Below are positions 11,707-21,353 of a stretch of 39,236 bases of DNA, one piece after another. The notes beneath the pieces are model-generated. The model was not told where the DNA came from, did no database searches, and saw only the letters and a program-made list of their open reading frames with translations. The stretch is from a virus. The stretch covers positions 1-39,236 of the IMG/VR virus record IMGVR_UViG_3300030098_001482. One strand, written 5' to 3'. Position 1 is the first letter of the stretch. Every line of letters begins with the position of its first letter. A program made the position numbers and the translations under genes.

Positions 11707-14700
11707 AAATCCATCAACGGGTCTTTAGTCTCTTCCTCTAGCCTGTTATACTTTCTCATTAAATATTTGTTAATTTCTTCAGGTCCAATATCTCCCATAG
11801 TCAATGGTCTTTCTGGAAAAGCATTGTTCCACTCATTTATAACTCTTTTTGCAGAATCGTCTTGGTCTGCTAACATAAAATCAAATATTTTTTTCTTGGT
11901 TACTGACAAAAAGCTTCTTCTCCTGTCGCTTCTTTGCTTAGGAGTTTCCAGTCTTCTTGCCGCCCTACTGACTTGCGTTCCAAATATAGGTGCTAAGTAT
12001 TTAGCTGAACGCCTTAACGTAATAGAGTTAGGACCAAGTTCTATCATGTCGTTTCCAATCCTTTGCATAGCAGAGTACATTTTAAATGAATCCTGTATTA
12101 TTGCTGGTTTTGCTAAAAACTCTACAGACCTCCAAGGGCTCTCAGATGACACAATATCAGACACAATACCAAATGCGCCAACAGCACCTATTGCTTCACG
12201 GAAATCTTTTAGCGTGTACTCTCCTTGCCCATCAGCATTTAGCCTGTAGTTGTCATCGTATATATCTTCTCCTGAAAGCGCATTAGAGTATGTGGCTTTT
12301 GACCAGTTTACAAACGCACCACCAAATAAGCCTGCAGCTCCTAATCTTAAAAAGAAAGTTAGGTCCTTATCTTTTATAGCCTGATTGACCCATCTTGAAA
12401 GCATTTCTGCTTGCCTGTATCCAAACCTTTTGAATAGTATAAACGGTTGAAACTTAGGATTGTTAAAAAAATTAGGCTCTAAAAAAACATTCTTCTGTAA
12501 TTGTGTACTTGAAGAAAATTCATACATAGCTTTTGCAACGTTTTTAGGTGTAATCTTTTGGTTAAAATCTGTGATACCTAACTCTCTTAGATTTCTAATA
12601 GCAAAGTCTCTTCTACGTGCCTGCCTCAATGTCTTTGGTTTTATTTGAGCAGATTTTTGCCACGTCTTAACGGCTTCTAAAGATGTATACGCAGATACTA
12701 ACTTATTAATTCTATTAATCCTTTGGAACTGTGTTGCGGCTGTTAATTTATCAGCCATTAACCCTAACTTAGATTGATTTTGTGGTTGAAATCCTGCTAT
12801 CATTTCGTGTAACTCTAAAGTACCTGCCCCTGAGTTTTTTTTAATTGCATCTCTATATTTTTTATTTGTTATAGCATAGTATGTACCCTTGAAGAAAGGA
12901 CTGTACCCTAACTTCAGAGCGGTAGAAATAAAAGTTTGCGTTACGTTTGGAATGGTAGCAAATCCAAGACCTATTTTAGTAGCTACTTGAAAGTTAACCA
13001 AGTCGTTTAATATGTTCTTTGCTTTGAGATTATAATTATATTTTGGATTTAGCTCTATTAAACCTGTGTATGTATCAAAAGCCCTTTGTAAAATATCTGC
13101 TTGCTCTCCTAGTTTTAGAGCCTGCAAGCTTTTTATTTTATCAAACATAACCCTGCCGTCTTTACCTACGTTTTCAGCATAAGCAACCCTTTTGGTAGCC
13201 TGTGCAATGTAATTCATTAGCACTAAACCTGCATCCTTTTCGTATATTTGGTCACGAACTTCTTTTGGTAATTCTTTTTCTTTTCTTTTTCTTTCAAGGT
13301 TTTTGTTTAGCACTACTCTTTCACTAATCACATTATTCCTAAGCCTTTCAAAAGCCTGCGAAAAACCAACATTAATACTTTGACCTCTATTAGCCCTAGC
13401 TCTTTCTTGTATAATAGACTGACGCATACTCTCTAATATTTTTACTGTCTCAGGCGAAAACCCTTCTCTCATAAAATCTCTAAGATTTTGCTCAAATCCG
13501 GGCTTTCGTATTAAGTCAGATGACAATGTGCGAGGGTCTAATGTTGCTATCTTGTCTATGTCAGTATAAAGAGCTTTCATTATCTTTGGCTTCATAACTC
13601 TTGGAAAGTAATTTTGCACAAAAGGTGCTAGGTCTAACCCAGACTTTTCAGATATACCCCAAGTTTTATAAAGAACTTTTCTAATATTTTCTGTTCTCTT
13701 CACAGCTCCAGCATCTGTTGATTCCAAGTCTCTCCCTAACTGTTCTCTAATTTTTTTATTCCTACCTGCTTTTAAAAAACTTCCAGTCACCTGATTTAAG
13801 TTAAACTGTTTTCCATCAGGTGTCGTAAATGGAGCATTGTTAAGTTCTGTTGCAAGTCTAGAAAATAAAGTAGCATTTCTAGAGTTCATGTTTTCAATAA
13901 GCCTACGCCCAGTGACAGCTATAGGGTGAGTAAGTCTATACTTAGTAGGAATTATTTCTTTTTTAACCCCTAAGAAAGCCTCATAGATTGGAGTAGGTAG
14001 GACTTTTTGCACTAGAGATTTTGCTGAAACCTCTGGCACTTCTATTGCATCTTTCTTGTAGCGTTTCAGTATATCATTGGTCGCTTTTCTTCTGCGCAAA
14101 TCTTCTAGTAATCTGTATTTTCCAGCTCTACTAAGCTTTTGATAGTTAGACCTAAAGCCACCTTTTTTCTCTATTAAATCAAAAGACTTATTGCTGTCCC
14201 TACCAAAGGCTGCCTTGTCTATGGCTTGCTTGAAATCTAAATCAGAGAGGTTTAATTCTTTTTTTAAGCCAAAACTTCTCTTTCTCATAGCAGTCGGAAT
14301 ATTTACACCGAACCTGTCAGTTTCTCTGGTGTAATTTTTAAAGAACTCTTTCTTTGGAATATTAAAAGTCTTGTTATTACTAACATCTTCAACCTTAAAC
14401 ATTGGCTGTTTTCTTTCTTTACCTGTCCAGTCTGTTAATATTCTCACTGTTTTTTGACCAGCGTTATCTTGCCAAGTTTCTTGCGCAACTCTATTCCTTG
14501 CAGACGTTTTTGCTTCTTGCTCTGCTGCTATCCTTAGTTGCTCTTCTGATTTTGCTCTATTAGTAATTCTGCTAGGAACCTCTATTGTTTTCTTAACAAT
14601 AGCTCTTTTTAAAGTTAAACCACCAATGACACCAGCAGCGTGTATATAAGATTCTGCAGAGGGAAGCTCTCCTTCTAGCAAAGGAGATGCAGTGCCAAAG

Positions 14701-15356
14701 ACACCTGTTTCTACTGTCTTTTCTGCGCCAAAAGATTGATACTTTGTGAGCCCTTTCCTTGCTGCGGCTTGTTGAACTTTAGCACCTACACCTCCAGTCA
14801 ATGCACCGAGAGCACCACCACTTACGCTGTCTTTTAATGTTCTTACGATGTCAACATCGTCTGTAGTTACTTTTTGACCTAGCGATGATTGTAAACCTGA
14901 ATAAAACCCAAGAGCGGTACCACCTGTTAAGGATTTTGCTCTGGCTTGATTTAATATTCTTTGACTGCCTATATTAACAGCTCTTACTGCTAGTTCTTTT
15001 CTGGCACCGGATTTTACAAGTTGATTGACTGCTAGTTTTTTTACAGCTGCGCCACCTAACCCACCGCCTATAGCTAAAGTTGCGAAGTCAACAGGCGTCG
15101 CAAAGCTTATAACAGTGGAAGCAATGTCCTCCAACATATTAGGGTCATAGTCACGGTCTACGTCAAATACTTTTTTACCTCGACTTACCTCTCTAGCCAT
15201 ACCCTCTATGCTTTGATTGTAGCCTTGCTTTACCCAGTTAGGTAGCCATTCACCCGGTATGAAACCGTAAAGCCTAGATTCTTTTTCTGTTTGACCACCG
15301 GGAAGTTGACCATACAGATTTAGAATCTCAAGTTTTCTTGATGCACGGTCTGACAT
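11703..15356 (-). CDS. Very large virion protein, likely internal/ejection protein
   Basis: A 1217-residue protein, the largest here and the last of the leftward block. It is mostly helical and basic. Gly/Ala-rich hydrophobic stretches occur near residues 80-110 and around 1000-1050 (AAGLFGGAFVNW), the rest being charged helices. The size, position after the tail hub and composition resemble internal ejection or pilot proteins of podovirus-like phages (such as T7 gp16) and the large polyvalent proteins of environmental phages. I see no clear lysozyme or protease motif. It ends convergently with the 11398 gene, overlapping by four bases. Confidence 0.6.
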   Translation of the reverse strand: MSDRASRKLEILNLYGQLPGGQTEKESRLYGFIPGEWLPNWVKQGYNQSIEGMAREVSRGKKVFDVDRDYDPNMLEDIASTVISFATPVDFATLAIGGGLGGAAVKKLAVNQLVKSGARKELAVRAVNIGSQRILNQARAKSLTGGTALGFYSGLQSSLGQKVTTDDVDIVRTLKDSVSGGALGALTGGVGAKVQQAAARKGLTKYQSFGAEKTVETGVFGTASPLLEGELPSAESYIHAAGVIGGLTLKRAIVKKTIEVPSRITNRAKSEEQLRIAAEQEAKTSARNRVAQETWQDNAGQKTVRILTDWTGKERKQPMFKVEDVSNNKTFNIPKKEFFKNYTRETDRFGVNIPTAMRKRSFGLKKELNLSDLDFKQAIDKAAFGRDSNKSFDLIEKKGGFRSNYQKLSRAGKYRLLEDLRRRKATNDILKRYKKDAIEVPEVSAKSLVQKVLPTPIYEAFLGVKKEIIPTKYRLTHPIAVTGRRLIENMNSRNATLFSRLATELNNAPFTTPDGKQFNLNQVTGSFLKAGRNKKIREQLGRDLESTDAGAVKRTENIRKVLYKTWGISEKSGLDLAPFVQNYFPRVMKPKIMKALYTDIDKIATLDPRTLSSDLIRKPGFEQNLRDFMREGFSPETVKILESMRQSIIQERARANRGQSINVGFSQAFERLRNNVISERVVLNKNLERKRKEKELPKEVRDQIYEKDAGLVLMNYIAQATKRVAYAENVGKDGRVMFDKIKSLQALKLGEQADILQRAFDTYTGLIELNPKYNYNLKAKNILNDLVNFQVATKIGLGFATIPNVTQTFISTALKLGYSPFFKGTYYAITNKKYRDAIKKNSGAGTLELHEMIAGFQPQNQSKLGLMADKLTAATQFQRINRINKLVSAYTSLEAVKTWQKSAQIKPKTLRQARRRDFAIRNLRELGITDFNQKITPKNVAKAMYEFSSSTQLQKNVFLEPNFFNNPKFQPFILFKRFGYRQAEMLSRWVNQAIKDKDLTFFLRLGAAGLFGGAFVNWSKATYSNALSGEDIYDDNYRLNADGQGEYTLKDFREAIGAVGAFGIVSDIVSSESPWRSVEFLAKPAIIQDSFKMYSAMQRIGNDMIELGPNSITLRRSAKYLAPIFGTQVSRAARRLETPKQRSDRRRSFLSVTKKKIFDFMLADQDDSAKRVINEWNNAFPERPLTMGDIGPEEINKYLMRKYNRLEEETKDPLMDF

Positions 15357-15360
15357 ATAT

Positions 15361-16707
15361 CTATAAGTTAATTTTTTCTAAATCATTTATAAGATTAGTA
15401 TCACCCTTAAATGGGTTGTTTCTAGAGCGTATCCTACCTTCTTTGTCGTAGGCACTTTTAGCAATCTTTGTAAATTTTTCTATTTGTTTTTTCAAGCTCT
15501 TTCTTAGATTCTTGCCTGCTAAAGTACTAGGGTCTATTGTCCTGTAGTAATCCACACCATCCAAAATTAATTTACGTAAATTTTCTGCTGCGTTTGCGTA
15601 CTCAGGTGTATTTATTTCTTCTGGACTTGCTTGGTAACTTGCACGGACTTGCATTTGTCCAAATAACCTGTCTGTTTCTGCTTCAAAGCCTTTCATAGCC
15701 CTAAACTGTTCTCTGCTGAGATTCTTTCTAATAGCTGGTCGCCTGTCCTCAAATCTCTCATCCATCTTAGCACTTTCAAGAGGGCTTATAGCGCCGGGCA
15801 CACCGGGAAGCAAGCTAAAGCGTGTCTCAAAAGAGCCTAACTGACCTTCTAATCGCTTGTTAGCTTCATCGTCTTTTACAAAGCTAGTGTTAATCTTTGG
15901 GCTTGGTTTGTCTTCAGCTGTTTCTGCAGGTGGGGCGGTTATTTCACCGTCTATACCTTTTTCCAAATCTTCTAAATTATCTGTATCAACACCAGTATCT
16001 CTTAATATACTGTCTAAATCTGCATCTCTTATGCCTTCTACTTTTGGGTAAGAACCAAAGCTTTCTTCATATTCTTTTCTTGCGCCAGCCCTGACTGTGT
16101 TTAATTGTTGCTGTATACTGCCAAGATATTGCTCTAGCGTAATACCTTTATCGGCTGGTATCTGATTGTAGGTTGCCATTGGATTCTTAAGTATAGCTTC
16201 AAATTCTCTTATTTCATCTCCAAAAGATGTTTGCATTTCCTCGTTACGAGTAAAAGTAACTTCATCCATCGTTGATTTTTCTATATTTTTTAAAGTAGTG
16301 TAATTGTCTGAACTTAGACCTTTTTCTCTATACAAATTTTTAATCGCATCCTGTCTGGCTGACGGCTCTAAAGAGTTTAGCTCATAAATTCTATCCTGTA
16401 AACTGTCTTGTCTATCAAAGCTTTCTTGAAATGTGCTTATAAGCTCTGGGTTATCTTTAACAAGGGGATGTTGTTTTATTAAAAGTCTTTTTACATCTTC
16501 AGTCGCCCCGCTATATACCTGATTAAACTCTTGTATTTGTTGATTTTTAAGAGCTCTTTCTTCGATTCCTTTTCTGTAAAGACGGTCTTCTTCAGCGCTC
16601 TGCCTTGCAACATTAAGTCTTTGTTCTTGTAAGTCAAGCTGCCTGTTTCTTAGATAACCTTGTAGTAAAGTTTGAGTTGCTTCACCAAAAAAATCTCCGT
16701 TTGCCAT
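15361..16707 (-). CDS. Coiled-coil virion protein, likely internal protein
   Basis: A 448-residue, highly charged protein. Residues 10-70 form a long Gln/Arg/Glu coiled coil (YLRNRQLDLQEQRLN). The middle is acidic, with a disordered Pro/Thr segment near residue 260 (TAPPAETAEDKPSP). It lies four bases upstream of the 1217-residue gene and 24 bases downstream of the 494-residue gene. By position and composition it is a candidate ejected internal protein. No enzymatic motif is visible. Confidence 0.5.
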   Translation of the reverse strand: MANGDFFGEATQTLLQGYLRNRQLDLQEQRLNVARQSAEEDRLYRKGIEERALKNQQIQEFNQVYSGATEDVKRLLIKQHPLVKDNPELISTFQESFDRQDSLQDRIYELNSLEPSARQDAIKNLYREKGLSSDNYTTLKNIEKSTMDEVTFTRNEEMQTSFGDEIREFEAILKNPMATYNQIPADKGITLEQYLGSIQQQLNTVRAGARKEYEESFGSYPKVEGIRDADLDSILRDTGVDTDNLEDLEKGIDGEITAPPAETAEDKPSPKINTSFVKDDEANKRLEGQLGSFETRFSLLPGVPGAISPLESAKMDERFEDRRPAIRKNLSREQFRAMKGFEAETDRLFGQMQVRASYQASPEEINTPEYANAAENLRKLILDGVDYYRTIDPSTLAGKNLRKSLKKQIEKFTKIAKSAYDKEGRIRSRNNPFKGDTNLINDLEKINL

Positions 16708-16731
16708 TATTTCTTACCTGTTTTGTTATTG

Positions 16732-18216
16732 TTAACCATACATCCTGCGCTCATCTCTTGCACGCATTTCCTCATACTCTTCTCTAGCTTCTTCCAAAGT
16801 CTTAGTAGGGTCTGCCCTAAGAATATCTTCAGGACTCTGTACGTCTGGATTTGCGGCTGGGTTTACACCAAAATTAAATCCAGCTGTTTGCTCTATATCT
16901 CTAATAGCGCTTAATAAATCACCTTGGAATCCTTCTATTACCCCTCTTCTTTGTCTTGCTGTATCTGTTCTAAGGCTATCAAGTGCACTAGCCATTTGTC
17001 TTTGTCCAGCGCCACTAGCAGCAAATCCGCTTTGACCCGCCATCTGGGTTGCTTGACCTCTTAAGTTTGCTAAGTTTGACTGACCTGCTGTCTGTATATC
17101 GCCTAACTGTTGGGCGTACCCCATTCCAAACTGAGGTAAGTCGCTTAAATACTGCTGAAGCCTTGGGTCATCAGCTATATCAGAAAACCCTATCTGTCTT
17201 AAAGCTAAAAGCGGGTCCATAGCTGTTCCATAAGCCAAAGGCTGTGAAGTTGCAGGAGAAGTAGGTGGAGGAGGTGGAGGTGAAGGCAGCGGATTAATCA
17301 TACCTACTCCTCCCTCTTCAAAATCATCCATTCCAAATCTATCTACCATACCCCCTACTTGCATCGTTGGCGTCAGCATATTTAACAATCCGCCACCTCT
17401 GAACATAACACCCGTAGACTCAGCAGAAGTTGGCTGTAAGAATCTTGAAAAGTCCAAAAAGTTTGAACGTGGTTGGTTTTCCATTGGGAGTATTGGGTTG
17501 AAGTCAGCTAAGGTTGTTTCTGGTATATCTGACAATTCAATATCTCCTAATAGACCTGCCGTATCACCGATTGCTGGAGAGGATAAAGGCGCAACGGAAG
17601 GAATGTCTACTGGTATGTCTTCGGCTGGTAGAAAATTTAACAAGCTTTCTTCAGATGGATTTATAACTTCTTCTATTGAACGCAGGGAAGGATTATCAGC
17701 GATACCTTTTTCAGTAACTCTTTCAGCAAAGCCCTCAGCTCCTATGCCAAAATCCCTAGCTAACCTATCACCTGTAAGTTGATTAAATTTATCAAGTCCT
17801 TTTTCTCTTAGGTCTTGATAGAAATCACCCATAATATTGGCTTGAACAGCCCCTAATATAGCTCGCTGAGGTATGCCTTCTTTATATGCGTCCTCAGCCG
17901 CTTCAAGCCTTTCTACCTCTCGTCCAGCGTATTTTGTGTCACCGTAATCTTGCTTTTGATACTGAGCATCGTAAACACCCCCCAATACGTCTCCAAGCCC
18001 CGGTTGGAGGAGGTTTGCTCCAAACTTTATAGCTCCACTTACAAGACCTCTCCTCCTTTTTTCGGCTGCTGCTATTTCTGCTAATTGCTCTAATATTCTA
18101 AGCTCACTGTCTCTTTGCCTATCTCTGCTAGCCTTAGCTATTCTACCTCCTAATTGATAATTAGTAGGTTTTCCTGTCATACCGCCACCGTATAATTCCA
18201 TTAAACTTTTTGCCAT
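16732..18216 (-). CDS. Virion protein with QxGG motifs and Pro linker
   Basis: A 494-residue protein. YQLGG lies near residue 20, a basic helix with KRRR at 53-56 follows, then FRGGG (272-276), MQVGG (285-289) and a run of seven prolines (312-318). The last 150 residues have Ala/Gly/Gln-rich helices. The QxGG motifs recur in the 33650-34978 protein, so both may share a partner or processing step. Position suggests an internal or ejection protein. Confidence 0.55.
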   Translation of the reverse strand: MAKSLMELYGGGMTGKPTNYQLGGRIAKASRDRQRDSELRILEQLAEIAAAEKRRRGLVSGAIKFGANLLQPGLGDVLGGVYDAQYQKQDYGDTKYAGREVERLEAAEDAYKEGIPQRAILGAVQANIMGDFYQDLREKGLDKFNQLTGDRLARDFGIGAEGFAERVTEKGIADNPSLRSIEEVINPSEESLLNFLPAEDIPVDIPSVAPLSSPAIGDTAGLLGDIELSDIPETTLADFNPILPMENQPRSNFLDFSRFLQPTSAESTGVMFRGGGLLNMLTPTMQVGGMVDRFGMDDFEEGGVGMINPLPSPPPPPPTSPATSQPLAYGTAMDPLLALRQIGFSDIADDPRLQQYLSDLPQFGMGYAQQLGDIQTAGQSNLANLRGQATQMAGQSGFAASGAGQRQMASALDSLRTDTARQRRGVIEGFQGDLLSAIRDIEQTAGFNFGVNPAANPDVQSPEDILRADPTKTLEEAREEYEEMRARDERRMYG

Positions 18217-18217
18217 A

Positions 18218-18409
18218 TCAAGTCCTCGTAAATTCTATAAAATGCCAAGCGCCTAGTTCTTTTCTGTATAGCCTTAGCTTTCCATCGGGTGTCTTTACAA
18301 TTCTTTCTTCGCCATCATTGCCAGAATTACTAGCGGGAAACCCTATCTGTAATTTAGCCTTTACACCTTTTGAATTGTATAAAAATCTTTTCTCTCTATC
18401 TATTGCCAT
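18218..18409 (-). CDS. Small protein between hub and internal proteins (63 aa)
   Basis: A 63-residue basic protein starting MAIDREKRFLYNSKG. Its ATG overlaps the hub stop (TAATG). Two strand-like segments (KAKLQIGFP, GKLRLYRKELGAWHFIEF) suggest a compact beta domain, possibly a tail accessory. Not recognised. Confidence 0.6.
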   Translation of the reverse strand: MAIDREKRFLYNSKGVKAKLQIGFPASNSGNDGEERIVKTPDGKLRLYRKELGAWHFIEFTRT

Positions 18410-20733
18410 TATGTTACCCTTTTATAGATAGGTCTATATTCTACAGCTACGTTATTTACTTTTTGTATACTATCACCATCTAAGTCCAGCTGTACTTGAA
18501 ACGAAGATGCCAACAAAGGAGTTGTAAATGTAACCCTGTTTACGTCTAGGTCATTATTAGTGTCCGATAGTGTGCCTGCATTGTCTACTCCTTGCTTTAC
18601 ACCGCTATCATTTGTAAAAAAATACTTTACGCCATTGGTATTGTCATTATCACTAGCATACTCAACGGTAACTCCATATATCTTTTTTACAATATTAGGT
18701 AACCCAAAGTCATCGTCTTTTAATTTTATATCAAAGGTAGTGCCTGCGTCTGGCTCTCCATCGTAAGACACAATCTCATTTGTTCCTAGCCCTAAAGTCA
18801 TATTGTTGTGCAAGTCTGTAATAATATTAGTCTTTACGCCATCGGCAACAAGGTCCTCAATAAAAGTAAAAGACTTGGTAATAAAGCTGTAAACATAAGC
18901 ATCTCCGCTTGTACCGCCAGACGCCGCTGCGTCTCTTATGACTACTAAATGTTTATGTGTTGGTTCATAGCCAATCATTGTGTCGTCATTTACAAACCCT
19001 GTCCAGTCGCTTTCTATTATCTTATTTTGTAGGTTTGTTATCCTAGAGCCATCATAAAAATACAGTCCATTTTTGTTTACCCAAGCTACTCCAAACTCTG
19101 TTTTGACTACAGCTCCATGAAAAGCTACGCCCATATTTTTATTAGAAGATTCTAAGAACCACTGTGTGTCAGAACCACCGCCAACATTAATAATATATAG
19201 TGTGTTTTCTTTATATGCCAGTATACGGTCTGCAAAAGCTTCTAACTTTACAAACTCTTCACCGTCGTTTACACCTATATCTAAAAAATTTAACTCAGGA
19301 AACGTATCGAACTTATTTATTTCGCTATACCTGATAGTGTCCCCCCTGTTTAACAATATCCCTTCTTCATCAAAGTACTTTACATTGCCAATAAACGCTC
19401 TTCTGTTTGAGACAACACTTGTTTGATATTTTTCTCCCGCCGCACCTATACTTATAAAAGATGAGTCTTGGTTAAAGCCGTTGATTGAATCATACGTGTC
19501 TAAGTTTGCTGATACGCTTACAAAAGAAGAAAAACCAAATGGAGCACTGCTATACTCAAGCGACCAAAATGTAAATGCGCCATCTATAGTAGGCTTTGTA
19601 CCTCTTACAAAACTAATTTCTCCAAAAAATATTAAAGGTCCATCTGTATCTTTTTCTCTAAAATAAATTCTGCCTCCTTTAATGTTTCCAGCATATTGAA
19701 CTCCAGAAACATTTTCAGTAGCCATAACAGTGCAAGTTATGCTATCGTTAGCAGAGACCGTTAGTTCTCCTCCTAAAATATAAGGTAATGATTCTTGATT
19801 CCCGTCATATAAAAATGTAGTAGCAAACTCGTAAGTTCCAGCTACGTGAGTGCCGCCAGAGCTAGTAGTAGCAAAGTCTAAATTAAAACCAGTTCCTGCA
19901 GCTGGGTAGACTCCATAAGCTTCGCCACCAGAAAAGGTTGCAGAACCTGCTCCAGTTACTAAAGTTGTAGTATTTGTTCTGCTTGCTATAGTGTCAAATG
20001 CTGAATCAGTTCCATTAGCAGCTAAATATGTACCAGTATCAAGTTCTGTATCGGTTGAATCTGGAAATGAACCTGAAGTCCCTGAGACTAAACTTGTATC
20101 GCTACCACTGGAAACACTCCCTCTCATGCCTACGCTACAAATACCTCTAGTTGGTGAGCTTAAATTAGTATTTAACGAAAAATATCCAGTAGCCCCTGAG
20201 TACCCACCAATTGTTTGATTACTACCTGCTTCATTTCTCCACCTGTCTGTGGTTTTATAAAATCCGTATTTTTTTATGGTGGTTGCAGTATTGTTTATGT
20301 TCGTATCACAGGCTCTCACAACTCCATCTGCAATATGATATATGACTTTGCCTTGATGACTGCCAGTTACAGCTCCTAAATCTATTCTTTCTGCATAAGA
20401 ACCAGTGTTATCAGAGCTATCTACTTTTACATTGCCATCGTCTGCCTCTGCAAAGAAGGTTGTAATTACAGAAGTATTGACACCACTACTGTATCCACTT
20501 GCCTCATCTAATCTGGCTTGAAACAGACCGTATCCAGCTTGAGTAGCTGTGACGCTGGGGTCTTGATAGTTGGTATCATTATCAGTTGCTTTGCCAGAGG
20601 ATTTAACAGAGCCAAACTCATCTACAATAACATTGTTAGCTTGCGCTAGTTCGTTATCTTGTATAGAACGGGCGTTAGTCTTTGTGTTTAGACCGCCGTC
20701 AAAACGTGTGTATGTCTTGAATTGCTTTGGCAT
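18409..20733 (-). CDS. Tail hub/stabilisation protein, likely beta-propeller
   Basis: A 774-residue, beta-rich, Gly/Ser/Thr-rich protein. It opens with a TRFDGGLNTKTNARSIQDNE segment and NNVIVDEFGSVKSSG. This pattern is typical of podovirus tail hub or packaged-DNA stabilisation proteins (P22 gp10 and T7 gp12-like). Later repeated GAAGEKYQTS-, GGGSDTQWFL- and DGSRITNL-type strands fit propeller blades. It follows the endolysin by two bases. It would act in the tail below the portal and adaptor. Confidence 0.75.
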   Translation of the reverse strand: MPKQFKTYTRFDGGLNTKTNARSIQDNELAQANNVIVDEFGSVKSSGKATDNDTNYQDPSVTATQAGYGLFQARLDEASGYSSGVNTSVITTFFAEADDGNVKVDSSDNTGSYAERIDLGAVTGSHQGKVIYHIADGVVRACDTNINNTATTIKKYGFYKTTDRWRNEAGSNQTIGGYSGATGYFSLNTNLSSPTRGICSVGMRGSVSSGSDTSLVSGTSGSFPDSTDTELDTGTYLAANGTDSAFDTIASRTNTTTLVTGAGSATFSGGEAYGVYPAAGTGFNLDFATTSSGGTHVAGTYEFATTFLYDGNQESLPYILGGELTVSANDSITCTVMATENVSGVQYAGNIKGGRIYFREKDTDGPLIFFGEISFVRGTKPTIDGAFTFWSLEYSSAPFGFSSFVSVSANLDTYDSINGFNQDSSFISIGAAGEKYQTSVVSNRRAFIGNVKYFDEEGILLNRGDTIRYSEINKFDTFPELNFLDIGVNDGEEFVKLEAFADRILAYKENTLYIINVGGGSDTQWFLESSNKNMGVAFHGAVVKTEFGVAWVNKNGLYFYDGSRITNLQNKIIESDWTGFVNDDTMIGYEPTHKHLVVIRDAAASGGTSGDAYVYSFITKSFTFIEDLVADGVKTNIITDLHNNMTLGLGTNEIVSYDGEPDAGTTFDIKLKDDDFGLPNIVKKIYGVTVEYASDNDNTNGVKYFFTNDSGVKQGVDNAGTLSDTNNDLDVNRVTFTTPLLASSFQVQLDLDGDSIQKVNNVAVEYRPIYKRVT

Positions 20734-20735
20734 TA

Positions 20736-21125
20736 TTATTTAATCTCAAAGTGTACGAGGTCATCAAATCGGTTGTCTTTGGTCTTGGTGTCTTGGTCCC
20801 AGTCTCCACCCCAGCGAATGTTAAGCCCCATCTCCTGAGCAATACCTATAACATATCCCCCAAAATAGTGAAACCTATCACGGTCAGACCAGTCAACAGG
20901 ATAAGGAGCAACATCAACAGCAATGCTAGGTAATTTATTGTGCTTTCCGTTTGGGTACTTAAGTTTGCTGTTTCCTTTTTTATACGCTTCGTTTTGCTTT
21001 TCCTTACCCCTATGACCTTCAATGATGGTGCAGTCGAATCCTTTAACAACTTTTTTAAATAGTTTCTGTAATCGCTCATCGCAAGTCTCCAATCTACTTA
21101 AACTTCGTTTGCTAAACCTCGGCAT
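20736..21125 (-). CDS. M15 peptidase endolysin (VanY-like)
   Basis: A 129-residue peptidoglycan peptidase of the M15 family, the size of T5-type endolysins. Zinc ligands are His62 (GKHN), Asp71 (IAVDVAPYP) and His125 (VHFEI), with catalytic Asp121/122 and a conserved RWGGDW strand before. It cleaves a peptide link in the cell-wall stem. No signal peptide or membrane segment, so release needs a holin; membrane proteins are encoded nearby. It overlaps the gene before (stop/start) and contains a second frame at 20846-21079. Confidence 0.9.
   Translation of the reverse strand: MPRFSKRSLSRLETCDERLQKLFKKVVKGFDCTIIEGHRGKEKQNEAYKKGNSKLKYPNGKHNKLPSIAVDVAPYPVDWSDRDRFHYFGGYVIGIAQEMGLNIRWGGDWDQDTKTKDNRFDDLVHFEIK
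20846..21079 (-). CDS. Membrane ORF nested in the endolysin gene
   Basis: A 77-residue frame inside the endolysin gene, in another frame of the same strand. Its ATG has GGAG eight bases upstream (TTGGAGACTTGCG), a good ribosome site. The product has a basic N-terminal half (KSKTKRIKKE) and one long hydrophobic C-terminal helix (ALLLMLLLILLTGLTVIG). This layout fits a tail-anchored or holin-like lysis protein. It could be chance: shifting frame on Asp/Val/Ala codons often gives Leu-rich peptides. Confidence 0.35.
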   Translation of the reverse strand: MSDYRNYLKKLLKDSTAPSLKVIGVRKSKTKRIKKETANLSTQTESTINYLALLLMLLLILLTGLTVIGFTILGDML

Positions 21126-21352
21126 TACTTTCCCTTGATTATACCTTCTAGTAAGTCAGTAACAATATCAACGCACTTTTCAAAGAATATTTGTTCTTTT
21201 TCTTCTGACACAAAGGGTATGTCGATTTTTTCATTAATCTTGGTAGCTATCTTTTCAGCCATATCATCGGAACCAAGTTGGTCTACCATTTTGTTTTTGA
21301 TTGCGTCAGCTTGCATTTCTGCAGCTTCCATAAGCATTTCTTTTAAATTCAT
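21125..21352 (-). CDS. Unknown acidic protein in the lysis region (75 aa)
   Basis: A 75-residue helical, acidic protein starting MNLKEMLMEAAEMQADAIKN. It overlaps the endolysin start by one base and lies just after the Lys-rich 51-residue gene. No membrane helix. Its role in lysis is only suggested by position. Confidence 0.6.
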   Translation of the reverse strand: MNLKEMLMEAAEMQADAIKNKMVDQLGSDDMAEKIATKINEKIDIPFVSEEKEQIFFEKCVDIVTDLLEGIIKGK

Positions 21353-21353
21353 T

